From: Hyphodiscus hymeniophilus | Taxonomy: Eukaryota > Ascomycota > Leotiomycetes > Helotiales > Hyphodiscaceae | Direction: 5' to 3' | Length of the DNA: 64,000 nucleotides | Assembly (NCBI GenBank): GCA_016508695.1 | Contig: VNKQ01000013.1 | Span: 310,001-374,000 of the forward strand | Shown: positions 46,829 through 58,140 of the stretch, in pieces | Position numbering within the stretch: position 1 is the first letter of the stretch | How the letters are laid out: each line of letters opens with the position of its first letter | Made by a program: the position numbers and the translations under genes | Notes under the pieces: generated by a model | Databases searched by the model: none | What the model was told of the DNA's origin: nothing | The model's input: the letters and a program-made list of their open reading frames with translations, nothing else

Positions 46829-47503
46829 GGAAAGTTTGGGATGGAATCAACATTTGTACAAAAAGCATTGGGATGGCGTTAGGATGGACTTGAAAAACAT
46901 CTCCTCACAGTACTTTCAAGAATGGACTTCATTACTTGTGGTATCTGGAACGACCAATTACGAATGGCAGGATCATGCTATATATGGCTTTGCGTCCAGC
47001 AATCGATCAGAGACAGGCTCTTCGAAAGGCCGGCCGTAGTGGTGCGGATCTTTCTTTCAAGCCTCAGACCTTGCCATGCGCCATAAGTGTCGGTCTCGCC
47101 AGTGTGCGTACAAGTGTCAATAAAGCATGCCGAGAGTCAGATCCTGAATAAAGTTCGTATCGAAAGTTCCTTCCCCTTTAGCCATCTCATCTCTGCTTGA
47201 GATTTTGCAGTGGTGTAGCATAAGTCTATAAGGATGTTTTTTGTCTCTGGGGACGGTATTCTTCACGTACCCAGAAATTGAAGAACTGCTGCCAGAGGAG
47301 AGGACGAGGTTTTTGGAAATGATGAGATTGGATGGTGTTAAGAAGGTAGAGGGCATTGAAGAAGAGCTAGGAGTTGTGAAAGTGGATATGGAGAAGCAAG
47401 CTTGAACTGCGACGCATTCCTGATGGAGCTTAATCCAATTGCATGACTAAGTCAATTTACAGCCAAGTGGCACCACCCTCCATTCGGAGAATGAGCAAGT
47501 TGC
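46829..47503. other. Intergenic region with a small coding relic
   Basis: Between COA6 and the TauD-like gene. It contains a frame at about 47278-47405 plus encoding IEELLPEERTRFLEMMRLDG and a further stretch ending MEKQA. This has amphipathic, protein-like composition, and a possible acceptor site (ACCCAG) lies just before it. I could not find an upstream exon, so it may be a fragment or chance. Confidence 0.35.
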
Positions 47504-49156
47504 TTATAATCCAGCAAGTGCTTCCCGACGTGACTTGGACGCTGGGTTATAGAAAGGCTTCTCCCCCAAAGACACTACACGGTTACCCTGGCGCTTTCCT
47601 TCATAGTCGTTGGTGGCTGTGTGGAATACGGAACGACTGCAGGCTTGGTCAGCTTAGTGTTAAAAGCAAAAAGAGGGGTAGCCAGACTTGTCCCAAATTG
47701 CCAGATCGTTCTTGTTCCACCTGAAACGGACTTGCAAGTCATGGTTCTCGGCGATGAGCTTCAGGACTACGAACACATCCGATTAATAGGTATCTGACTT
47801 TGGAGGTAAATAAAACTGACAATGCGCTTTGAGGACTTCGCTTTCGGTCTCTGTCACGTTGTCGATCCAACCGTCATGAACTTGATGGCCAGCACCGAAG
47901 AGACTCTTCCACCCAGTCACTGGGTTAGTGCGAACAACAGGGCTGATACCGTTAGTTTCTGATCAAAGGACGAGTTGTTGTAAGTTACGTACTGAGAGGC
48001 CGTGAAGTCAATGCCTCTGTTTTCTGGCGCTCCTCTGTCCTCATCCAGCAGCTCAAGGCCATGCTCGAGAGCAATTTTATTAAAGTTCGGCTACCGTTAT
48101 TTATTAGTGACCAACAGCTTCAAGCAAAGTCGTGAAAGCGGAATCACCTGATGATGAGTAGCGGTCAAAGTCTCTGCGAAACGCTGCCAAGTGGGAGACA
48201 AGCGATCGAAGGCCTCGTACCCGGAGGCCCAAAGCGTATCACCGCCGGCGTCCTCTGGAGTTTGAACAATCTTCAAAATTGCGTAGTCCGATGGAATGCG
48301 TTCGAAAGTAATGCTTTAGAGAAGTTTGTCAGCATTTGCGTTTTTCGAAGATTATGAGAGCAACATACCCAGCATGCCATCCAATGCTGGCAAGGGTTTT
48401 GGCTCCGAGGAGTCTGTTTTGATAATACTTCCGTTGTTGCTATTCAATGAAAGGGGTCAACCGCCACGTTCTTCTTGCGATAGGTATCAATAGGGGTGAG
48501 CTCACCTCAGAAGAGATAACCGATACCTCGTCATCGAGTTTGCCGTTCTCATCTACGACAATGCCTCTTTTACTATTGCTCAATGCGTGTTTGTGGAGCT
48601 ACGAGATTTATCAGCATTAAAGCCGAAGAGGATGGATACAGAATTGCTTCGTGCACATCGCGAGACACGAATCTGCAGTCTCGAATATTGAACCATATCA
48701 GTTGCAAGACAAATACCTTGCTGGTCTCAGGCTTCCCAGTCAGCTCTCCCAACTTTTGACCGAGAATCTTCTGAGCTTCGATGCCAATGTCCTGGTTTCT
48801 GAAAAAGACCACTCCCCGCTGGCTGACTGCAACCTGGTCAAAATCTGGTACAGCTGGCTTCAATTGGATCAAGGAGTTTACATACCTAGAATGGCGAGGT
48901 CCCTGATTTTCTCATCGTCGTTCAAGATGGAAGTGAGTTGAAGTTTGGGGAATTCACGCCCAATGACCGAGGTTACATCAAAGGACTCGTAGTTGTCAAG
49001 TGTTCCGAAGTTTTGGAGCGGAGCAGGGAAGGACGAGGATTGGGTGATTCCTGCCACTGTCTTCTTGATCTCTGGGATTGTACGAGTCTTTGCCGAGATA
49101 GATTGAGTAGGCGAAGAGGGAGACTGAATATCAACGTCTGCTACCGGTGGTGCCAT
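47504..49156 (-). CDS. TauD/TfdA-family Fe(II)/2OG enzyme with HxG instead of HxD
   Basis: Nine exons (49156-48886, 48826-48717, 48598-48506, 48439-48369, 48313-48148, 48090-47993, 47942-47821, 47766-47688, 47636-47504) sum to 1,143 nt, 380 residues, with no stop or shift. Recognised blocks are LVSQRGVVFFRNQD, GELTGKPETSK, GGDTLWASGYEAFDRLSP, HPVVRTNPVTGWKSLFGAGH, NHDLQVRFRW, IWDNRSVFHTATNDYEGKRQ and RVVSLGEKPF. These match the fungal taurine/sulfonate dioxygenase-like clade. The first metal motif, WHSDITFE in that clade as I know it, reads WHAGITFE: His180, Ala181, Gly182. The distal His342 and the 2OG-binding Arg356 are present. The Gly codon is split GG|C by an intron with a good donor (GTATGT) and an AAAG acceptor. 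So it is either a changed activity (see findings) or an inactive enzyme. Confidence 0.88.
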
Positions 49157-49983
49157 GTTTACTCTTTCTTTGTTCAGAGCTGGAAAGCGTGATTATCTTT
49201 GAGAGCTGGAAAGCTTTTGATTTCTTCTCTTGTTGGGGACACCCAAAAAGGCCTGATAATATACTGAAGTTCCATCATTCGCCATGAACTTCATAAATGT
49301 CGTATTCATGTAGGAACGGGCTTGAGAGGTATTACTCGCTCCGGAAGGCGGCAACCGTTGTGACACCTTCTCATGTACAGTTTGCACCACATTCAGCCAA
49401 CCTCGTTGGGGCTTATTCGTCACCGAGGACTATTATTTTGGGACGTGAGATCCAAAGATAAGCAATGCTCGTTGTATTGGATGATAGTAGTTGTGGTGTG
49501 AATGCTGGGATTTTGATTGCGGGGAGACAATCGCGTCACTGGCCGTTGAGATTGCACGATTTCATCTCGACAAGCCCGCTGACTTCTGCGGATTCCCCCC
49601 TTTGACATTGGAGTTCATCTTCAAACTAGAAACCCGATGTATTTATAATTTGAGCAAAGAAAATGATGAAGGGGCCTTGAGCTAAGCTGCGAGCGAGTAC
49701 TCTGAGCTAGCCTCTTCATGCACGGACAAGTGTTCATCTCATTATCCAAGACTCGATAGTTCACGAGGAGCTCTGAGCGATAGAACGGTGTCAATTTGTA
49801 TTAGAGAAAGTTCTCGTTGCAGTTCAAACCTCCATCAGGCTCCATATCTTTCGAGATCAAGAGCCGAAAGCACAATCTCAGAACTACAAATATATTAAAT
49901 ATGTTCGAACAGCGTAAAGCAGCATATCCCAACAAACGTCCAGATCACTTTACCAGGCTGTTTTATACCCAAGAGCAGAGACT
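49157..49983. other. Intergenic region
   Basis: 827 bp; 5' flank of the TauD-like gene and 3' flank of the WW gene. No supported gene or RNA. Confidence 0.55.
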
Positions 49984-50433
49984 TCAATTTCGAGGCGAAG
50001 ATGACCTTGGGTCGTCCCAAGTTGTCGTCCGAGTGTTATGGTCAATGAAGTAGGACGGTCCAGCTCGTGAGGAACGCTCTTCCCAGCCTCTCGGCAACGG
50101 GATTGCTGCTTCAGCAACCTCTTCAGTTGTGTGTGTTATTGTAGTTCGTGGGTCAACCCAAGTTGATGTTCGAGTTGTGTGATTGACGAAATAGGTGCGG
50201 CCTGTTGGAGTATTAAGCTGCTCCCAGCCTGCTGGCAACGCTTGATTTTCAAGACTTTGAGTGACAGTGAAGCGGTGATCAGAGGCTGGAGGATCCCATT
50301 GATTCGTGTGGGTGTTATGGTCGATGTAATATGTCTGGCCGGATGGCGTTCGAGCCCTTTCCCACCCAGCTGGAAGGGGATAAGTTTCATCTGAAGGAAT
50401 AGCAAGTGGTACGCCTTGATCGTTGGAAGCCAT
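49984..50433 (-). CDS. Small protein made of three tandem WW domains
   Basis: A single exon of 149 residues from ATG 50433 (MASNDQGVPLAIPSDETYPL). Three WW domains with both signature Trp each: LPAGWERARTPSGQTYYIDH..TNQWDPP (about residues 20-48), LPAGWEQLNTPTGRTYFVNH..TSTWVDP (about 64-92) and LPRGWEERSSRAGPSYFIDH..TTTWDDP (about 113-141). Nothing else is encoded: there is no C2 or HECT domain. The domains resemble those of Rsp5/NEDD4 ligases, which bind PY motifs. As a bare WW array it could act as adaptor or competitor for PY-containing proteins (inference). It is intact, with no sign of being a broken RSP5. Confidence 0.88.
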   Translation of the reverse strand: MASNDQGVPLAIPSDETYPLPAGWERARTPSGQTYYIDHNTHTNQWDPPASDHRFTVTQSLENQALPAGWEQLNTPTGRTYFVNHTTRTSTWVDPRTTITHTTEEVAEAAIPLPRGWEERSSRAGPSYFIDHNTRTTTWDDPRSSSPRN

Positions 50434-51313
50434 TAATGTTGAACGATGACAAGTTGGAGAGCTACACACACAAAGCCGGGCGGAGATTTAGGAGATTTGG
50501 ATAATAATTAATGAATGCGCAAAGTTTATAACCTTCTCTGGAGGATTGATGGGCTAATGCAACTACACAGCCTCGTCCCACCCTTTGCTTCAGCCAATGA
50601 TGCGGGGTTTTCAGCATATAGTATCACCAGATCGATGTTGCCAGATCTGATACGCAGATGAAAAGCAGCATAGCTGTTATTTGTGGCTTAGCTTTCGAAA
50701 TTAAATACTCTGGCAGTGCGGTCGTCGCCTTTTGGAAGGAAGAGGTTCGGCAGAAAGGAGATACTACAGCACAATACCAGGCCGCGCTTCTTATCACGTG
50801 AATGCTGTAGAGTGAACCCATTTCCCCTTCACTCTGCCTTGTTCATCCATTGTCGTGTCCCGTCCCTTCTCCAAGAAAACCTCGGGTTCCGCTACCATTC
50901 GAGGTGGGCTCACTGGAAGGTCTCTACGACTTCAAGGAGGTGTGGTTGGCAAGACATATTCTATCAATCTGCGCCTCACATATGCATGTGGCGGCAATCC
51001 TGTTTTACTTAGTAGATGGGCGGCAAGCATGCAACATGATGTAAGACTGTGCCTTTGGCGCCGCCTTCGATGGAGAGATAATGAGCCTATTCACCAGATT
51101 GGGCTGATTGGTCAAGACCTGCGATTTCCGATGGGCATATTTCCCCCCAAACATCCACCTCACACATTTCCTTTCACATGCCTGTAATGAGTACGTAGTA
51201 AAGTATTTTATATCTGCCTCATCTCCTAATACTTAGGTTCTGAATTTGCGTACACACAGCCTTCGCGGCGTCCCTGAACTTTGAACATAAGACTCACGAA
51301 GAAAAGCCAAAAG
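50434..51313. other. Intergenic region
   Basis: 880 bp. Plus-strand ORFs at 50716-51187 overlap in three frames without domain or splice support; they are not called. It contains the divergent promoters of the WW and DUF1857 genes. Confidence 0.5.
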
Positions 51314-52047
51314 ATGACTATCTTGTACGCTGCGGCTACTGTGCCAAGTGAGTCTGTCATCATCCCGCGCCATCAATTTCTTGTTCAAAAAAGCAAAAGA
51401 CAGACACATAAATAAGCACATTCCTAACATACGTTTGTTCAAGTCAATCTACCCGGAGTAACGCCAGTTCTGAAGCTGGACCAAGTCTGGGCCGCCTTGG
51501 AACTCAAACGCAAGCAGCCTCAGCTCTTCCTCGCTGTAATCGATACTTGTGAGGTGCTCTCAGACGATGGAGAGACCGTCGTGAGAGAAGTAAAGTTCAA
51601 GGATAGTACGAAAATTGCCTTATCTCCCCTCCACAACCCTCAACTGACGGTGACAGGTGACGGGAATGGAAAAGCACCAGTAATCGGACCCAAAGTCCAA
51701 GAGCAAATTACCCATATCAAACCTATCAGCGTACTGCTCCCTCTATATCTCTTTGAAGTCTTTTGATGGCTGAAAATATGTTTGTTTAGGCGCAGGCAAA
51801 TTCGGGCTTGGAGACTTTCGAGACTATCGGTACGGCGAAAGGAAGTCGTGTCTTGAACATCGTCTCAGAGGGTACTACTCCGGATGAGTTGTACCTAACT
51901 TTCACATTCGAGTGGGACCACCCGGAGATCGAAGCAGATAGTAAGGAAGCCATTGCAAAGCAGAAAGAGTACCAGACGGCAGCACCGAAGGCAGTTGCTG
52001 GCACGGTGGCGAAAACTAGGGAGTATGTTACAGCGGGAAAGCTATAG
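51314..52047 (+). CDS. DUF1857 (SRPBCC/START-like fold) protein
   Basis: Three exons: 51314 to about 51347, about 51443-51729, and about 51790-52047. They join as MTILYAAATVP, INLPGVTPVLKLDQVWAALE..., and AQANSGLETFETIGTAKGSR.... Total about 190 residues, the family size. Typical features are the opening AATVPINLPG, the Lys-Gln-Pro-Gln-Leu-Phe block, REVKFKD, and the final YLTFTFEWDHPEIEADS. The fold is a helix-grip lipid-binding type (family knowledge). Function unknown; relatives occur beside secondary-metabolite genes and elsewhere. It is convergent with the AAA gene 153 bp away. Confidence 0.85.
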
Positions 52048-52200
52048 GTTTCTTGGAGGGAACATGACATGAGACTTCGAATAACTACTAGATATCAAAC
52101 ACTCGCGAGACAGAATGCCACGCTTTGACAGATTATACAGATGCGAGCGCAGCCAGGCGCTAAGAGAGATACAATGCCCCGATTGCTATAACCTATACCC

Positions 52201-55002
52201 CTACGACTCCTGCTTCCCGAAATTGTCGTTTCGCCACTCGAACATTCGAGCTCTCTTAGACGAGTCCTGGTTCTTGTGTGTGCTCCTAAGATATTCCTTG
52301 AAGCTCTTAGACATCTTCACCACCGACTTCAAATGACGATCCTTCAATGTGACAATTTCAGCTGCGTCCTTGTTGGCCTCATATTCAGCGAGTGCAACTG
52401 CAGTTTGGAACGCTAACATTCCTATTAGCAAGTACGCTCATAATAATAATAAGAGATGGAATATTTCAGGACGCAAAACTTGCCATTTCGGATTTCTCTA
52501 CCATTCCACTTGATCTCCATCATCTCCTTGCTCTCAGTGGCATATTCCTTTGTAGAGATGGGGATCTTGATCCTCTTAGGCCGCTTCTCGTTCTCCAGTC
52601 GCTCGAAATTATTGTTCCAAATTTTCTCTCTGTCCGAATCCGTGAGGTCTCTGTAGTGCAATGCGACATGGATACGTGAGATAAAAGCATCATCAAATGT
52701 GCCCACTCGGTTCGTCGTCAGGAACAAGATGCCTTTGTAATACTCAAGAGCGCGGAGGAAGACAGAAACGAGAGCGTTACGAGGCAGATTTTCGGAATCT
52801 CGCTGCTCAAGGTAGATATCGGCCTCGTCTAGAAGTAGAATGGCTCCCCACAATTCACCCAGCTGTAGGAACTCGTCTAGATTCTCTTCCACCTCTTCGG
52901 GCGTCGTTCCCATGTCGCCGCAAGTGATCGACAGGAGGGGCCGTTGAGTGAGTTCTGCAACGCATTCTGCAGTGCATGTTTTACCTACCCCAGGGGCGCC
53001 GTGAAGTAGGAAGATCTGACCTTCTCCCTTGCCTTTGATGAAGTCTGCCGACCAGGGCATGACTGAACCCTGTTCGGTTTCATAGCGCCAAACAAGGGAT
53101 TTGATCGTGGATTTGATATCCTCGTCTTTGACTTGGGTTAGAGGAGTCATTCGCAGTTCGAGGAGGGATCTTACCGAGGACGAGGTAGTCAAATGCATTT
53201 GACATGACTGGCTCTTTCAATCCTGAGACGTCAAACACGCCCCATTCTCTATCAGATAAGAGGTACCCTTCGAGTGTGTCATTACACAGAAAATAGAGGG
53301 TATCATCTTTTGGAGTGTCTTCCTTTTTCTTGGGGTCCCAGTACTCATATCCCCGGAAACGCTTGCTTGTCAGTGTGGTCGGCTTTTCCTTGCAATTTTC
53401 GCAGCTGCAAGCACCTGGCAAGACGGACATGTAGTCGAGATTGCTGGGACGAGGAGGCGGTCCCTTACGTGGGCCTCCCGGATTAGTACTTCGAGTAGCT
53501 TTTGAGCGTCGCCGCGGAGCTCCCGGACGATCTGGCGCCGCAGATGTGGAATTTTTGTCAGGGGCAAATTGATTCCACGCCTTCACGTCAATGATAACTC
53601 TCCCATTGAACTTCTTCGAATTCGGTCCGCGATCAGCAAGCTTCCCCGAATATTCCATGTAAGCTTGTTGGCAGAATTTCCAGTACAGCTTTCCGTGCTG
53701 AATGAGCTTGTCTCTGAGTGGCATATTGTCTTGCTTGTCGAGTTTCTCTTGGTGGAATTTTGTCGGGTAGAGCAGCAGCCAGTTGACCTCACGTTCTCCA
53801 TCGAAGGTATAGAGATCACTCCACCATTTTGATGAGTCGATCATCCTGCCGTCAAACTTGATGTTAAAAGAGTCTATTTCGTATTTGGCGTCTCGGTCTT
53901 TGAAGACCTTTGAGATGATGACTGCCCTTTTCTTATCGGGATTGAAATCGTCAGTCATATATGCCTCCTCTCCAGGCTTATAAAGCAACCAAAGATACTC
54001 AAAAGTGCATAGTGGAGGATCTTTCTTCCAGCGTGCTTCTTCAGCTCTAATCCCTGCCCCAAGATTTTCCTCGATAAAGTTGAGGAGGATGTCGATGTGA
54101 CGATTAGTCTCTTCCTTGTAGTCATGAGGATGCTCTGACGGGTGGTTGGTCTTATATTCCTCCAGTCTTGGATTGAAAGTCAGTAAACACTCAATCTATT
54201 CAGGAAGTCTTTCCGAAATCAACCCATATGGTTTGCGGCGAAATTATTGGGAAGAGATAAACTTCGCAGGACTCACTCTTTCCGGTGATGGACAATCATC
54301 TGGTATGGCTCGTCGAAGGTTAAGCTTTTGCTCTATTGAAGCCGTGAGCGGGACGCTGAGCACGCATCATAACAGTCAAAGGATACTTACTAGTAGGCTA
54401 GCGCCAGGGTAATATTTTACAACATGACGGATGACATTATTCAAATAAGCCGAGTGGATGATCATGGATGTCTTCCCGACTTTGCTAACCTCCATGGGCT
54501 CGACTTCCTCCTCATCACTGGCGTAATATGTTGGACGCCTCCTGACTACTACATCAGGAGATGACGCTCGGCTGGAACTTCGAGACCTGATATAGATTGG
54601 AGATGGTGATCGTCGTCTAGGAGGAGGATACGCTCGCCTTCGAGGCCTGCTGACTTGGGCTGTAAATTCGGTGACGATCTCAAGTACCGGTTTCTTCTCG
54701 ACTATGATCTCCTTATCTTTTGCCTTCGCTAACGAGTTCACATCAATAGGTTTGGAGTCTTTCTTCCTCTGGATCAAATCTCCTGTAAAATCTCTGTAAT
54801 CCAAGCAGTAGAGAATGTCAGGCACCTCCTCAGGCTCCTTGGGCTCCTCAGGTGGGTCCGGTGCAGCTACAACTCCGGCCGGGGTATCACCTGACTCGAG
54901 TGGAGGATTTTTCTCAGGGCTCGTTGCAGCTGTATCAACTCCCCCTTCATCTTTAGTGGATATAGGCTCGGATGTTGAAGAAGAGCCCGGCGTCTCGGTC
55001 AC
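52201..55002 (-). CDS. AAA ATPase with DUF7025 domain, RS-rich N-terminus (5' end unresolved)
   Basis: Fungus-specific AAA protein. The first ~200 residues are acidic then Arg/Ser/Pro-rich (RPRRRAYPPPRRRSPSPIYI). The DUF7025 region includes CTFEYLWLLYKPGEEAYMTD and FDGREREVNWLLLY-like blocks. A Cys-rich piece (SVLPGACSCENCKEKPTTLT) and a further linker follow. The AAA core has Walker A LLHGAPGVGKT, Walker B AILLLDEADIYLEQR and sensor TTNRVGTFDDAF; the last exon gives the lid helices and the stop at 52201. Several introns lie near 54390-54150, 53210-53165 and 52480-52430. The first frame is open upstream of 55002 without any ATG, so a short initiating exon, probably within 55003-55200, is not placed. 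It is head to head with the DUF7708 gene. Confidence 0.85.
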
Positions 55003-56089
55003 AGCCTTGGCGATGTCAGTTCGAATACCTTTGTTGAATGGACCTGACGAACCGATGGCTCTGTCATTGTAGATGCACTGGTATCCTTGCTTGCTTTGAC
55101 TTCTCCATTTTGTTTCCCGTCACCATCTTCATGTTCAGTAGGCTATTAGTCTGTAAGTAAGCTGGTGAGACACCCAATTCTTTGACAGGACTCACCATCG
55201 TGAGGCACCACGTGCTTGCTGCGCCGTTACAGATTTGTAAGGCTACAGGTGGTCTGTTGAGCGTTGAGTGTCAAGTAGTGTTCATCCAACGATTTTGGCA
55301 ACCTATGAGACGATGCGAGTACGTATGGCGAGCGTTCGAAACCAAAAGTTTGCGAGAAGAAGCGGAGTCTTCAGCTCCTATTTGGAGGCTTGTTCGTCCC
55401 ACATCGGACCGCCGTCGACCAGCCACCAGCAGTCCCCATGGATGCGTTTCAGTCGCAGCAACCTTACTCAAACGAGTCATAGAATCTTCACCTTTAATTC
55501 CCAAAACTAGGTCCTATTGGACGTAATATCGACTTTGACGTAGATACGCCGGGGTTGCAGCACTAATAGGGGCTTAGAGGTACTTGGTGGCTTTCGATGG
55601 TGCAGGGCAAGTCGCTGCCAGTTTGGGGGCCGAACCGGCCAAGAGGGAGCTCCCGGGTAGAAGAACACCAAAAACTTAGCAATGTAATCTCTGATTGAAT
55701 TGCTACACTTCAGTAAAACCCCCAGTTTTTGGGGGAAAAAAATATGTTAAATAAACCGTTGACGAGGTCTTGTTCTGGATGCGAAATAGTTTGTTATTAA
55801 ATTTCAATAAGACCTTGATCTGAGTGCATATTTTGGTGCGACGGTCATTAACCAATGTGGAGGGAAGTCAAGATAAGGTTAGGACCGCAATTGTAAACTC
55901 CGATCCACAGCCTCGAATGCTTTCTTCACAGCCCTTGCTGCGCCATACACAACTTTGTGGGATCGATGGTAGAATCTCATTTGAAAACTTGTTCATGATG
56001 TATATCATGACACTGCGAAGGTGACCAGATGTCAAACGGTCACTTGATTGCAGTTTGATGTGATGGCGCATATCGTTCATGCTCACACG
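55003..56089. other. Head-to-head promoter region of AAA and DUF7708 genes
   Basis: Must contain the first exon of the AAA gene and both promoters. A short hairpin lies at 55719-55735. Overlapping small ORFs at 55182-55526 are unsupported. Confidence 0.5.
55719..55735. repeat. Short inverted repeat CCCCCA-GTTTT-TGGGGG
   Basis: A 6-bp perfect stem with a 5-nt loop followed by an A run. In eukaryotic DNA it has no assigned role; it is listed only as structure. Confidence 0.5.
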
Positions 56090-58140
56090 ATGAACGTCCT
56101 CGACCCTCGGCGCGCCGCTGAGGAATTCGAGGCAAGATCCCTCGTTCGCAGTTTCTCTCTCGACGTTGTGCAAAGAGAACCAGACAATGTTATTGCGCAA
56201 GGTCTTCATCAGGTAATTGGGGCTCCGAAGGCTGTAGTGAGTAGAGAATGGAGTTCATATTACCAATCGGCCGAGTTCATGGCAGAGTCCGTATATCCCA
56301 TATTCTCGAATGGAATGAACGAAAACGTCTGACGTACTCCGCTCCAGTAATGAAGAAGCAGCATCGCTCGAGATCGAAAGCACCCGACTGAACGCCGAAT
56401 GGGAAAAGTTCATACAGATACAAGAGGCGAAGAAGAAAGGTTCTGCTTGGGGTGGCACGCGACCAGGTGCAGGAACGGTCACCATAAACAATCTGAAGGA
56501 TGTAGTCACGCAGGCAGGTAAGGAGTGGGAGACAAAAGATCGGTTTGCCGGCGGCAAAGCCCAGAAGTACTTCCACAAGTTCTGTGGGACGTTGAATGCG
56601 CACTCAAATTTACTTGAGATGTTGCCAACTCAAAGCGAATATTGCTCAATATTCTGCGGCGCAATCAAAGCCCTGGTTCAAGCTTCTGCTAACCATCGAA
56701 AAATCGCGGAAGAGTTGGCCAAAGCCCTCGTTGATATCTCGGAGGAGGTAGAGATTTGTGTCAGTGAAGCCAAGATATACCCTACGGAGGAGATGAAGAA
56801 GGCGATTAGCGAGCTTTATGCACACGTCTTCCAGTTCCTGCGGAAGACGATGAAGTGGTACCAGTCAAAGAGTCATTCAAAGTTACTGAACAGCCTGAAT
56901 TCGGACTTCAGACAGACATTCGCCGACCAGTTGAAAGACATTCAAAAGCTCTCAGCCCGGGTGAGCCGACGCGCCAATATCGGAACGATGGCTGAGCTTC
57001 GAGATTTCAGGATTTCATCTGAAGCCCAGTCCCAGCAAACTTGGGAGGAGAAGGAACACTGGAAGAGAGAAGCAGAAACGTACCAGATGAAGTATGAGTT
57101 TCTGAAATCACTGACTGGAAAAGCTGCTGTTGGAAAAGGAATGGCAAGCCTTTTGCACTTGCAAGCCGCGGACTTCCTAGAGCTTATCGGGGGCTTCGGG
57201 ACAGGCGGTGTTCCTGCCTCACCAAGTCCAAGTAAGCCCCGAAATGCATGTCCGATAGGAGTGTTATTGAGCTGACGATCGTGAAGTGCGCAGCCCTCCT
57301 AGACCTGTTGAGTATGACGAGCCTCAGCTACTGGCAGCCCGTCCTATTCAAAGTGATACCCTGACATACCTTTCCCGCGACCTCCAAGACCATATCACCA
57401 TTTTCGCCGACACGGCTACTCTCATATACCCCAGCAATATCTTCGCTGAGCACGCAATCGTGAAAGCTCTTCAACAATGGACAGTGAGCACTGTATCAGA
57501 GACATTGTGGATCATCGGAGTGCCTTCGCGTACTTTCCCAACCCCAACTACTAGTATCGCAGCCAGCGTCGCAAATGCTGCATCAGAGTTGGGAGTACCA
57601 TTTGCCTGCTTCTGCTATCCAACAATGCATACGGACGAGAACACGAAGGACGAGAAAGGGATAATCAGTCTACTCTACACCTTGATCCGCCAAATCATCG
57701 ACTTCATTCCGCCTCACACCGATGCCCCACAACTAAATGCAACGCGCTTCTCAACACTTGATGGAACACTGAAGACTTGGAATGAGGGACTTAGCATTCT
57801 GTCCGACATTCTCCTCATTGCGCCACCCCTCCTGCTGATCGTAATCGATGGACTTGAACGATTAGACTTCGCGGAATGTGGCGAGCGTTATCTTCTCGAG
57901 ATGATAGCATTACTCCAGAAAAGCAGCCAGACCAGCGACAAAGATGGGAGTGGAAACGCGCTGAAATTGCTGTTTACCACTGCAGGAAGTTGCGCCGCAT
58001 TGAATGATGTGATTGATGAAGATACTGCGGTACTTGTAAAGTGCCAGTCCAGCCATCTGAAGAAGTCCCCGGGGAAGTGGAAGGGCGGGAGAACAGTCCT
58101 CGATCCATTTGGTGGAGACAACAGTGATGCGTACTTTTGA
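56090..58140 (+). CDS. DUF7708 / NACHT-like (STAND-type) protein with degenerate P-loop
   Basis: Exons 56090-56286, 56348-57231 and 57287-58140 sum to 1,935 nt, 644 residues; the first intron donor (GTCCGT) is weak, so that junction is tentative. The N-terminal part carries the DUF7708-like helical domain (SAWGGTRPG, KYFHKFCGTLNAHSNLLEML, EEVEICVSEAKIYPTEEMKK, LYAHVFQFLRKTMKWY). The C-terminal part resembles the start of fungal NACHT NTPases: TLWIIGVPSRTFPTPTTSIA at the P-loop position and PPLLLIVIDGLERLDF as Walker B. The P-loop has no GxxxxGK[ST], so nucleotide binding is doubtful. There are no ankyrin, TPR or WD repeats. Fungal relatives belong to the NLR-like repertoire (family knowledge). 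Confidence 0.78.

Noticed and set aside
47993..48090. Suspected frameshift in exon 6 of the TauD-like gene
   Set aside because: On recounting, the exon is 98 nt and the frame is continuous through CATGGCCTTGAG. The gene is intact.
50716..51187. Three overlapping plus-strand ORFs
   Set aside because: All are short, overlapping in different frames and without motif or splice partner. Probably the promoter and leader of the DUF1857 gene.
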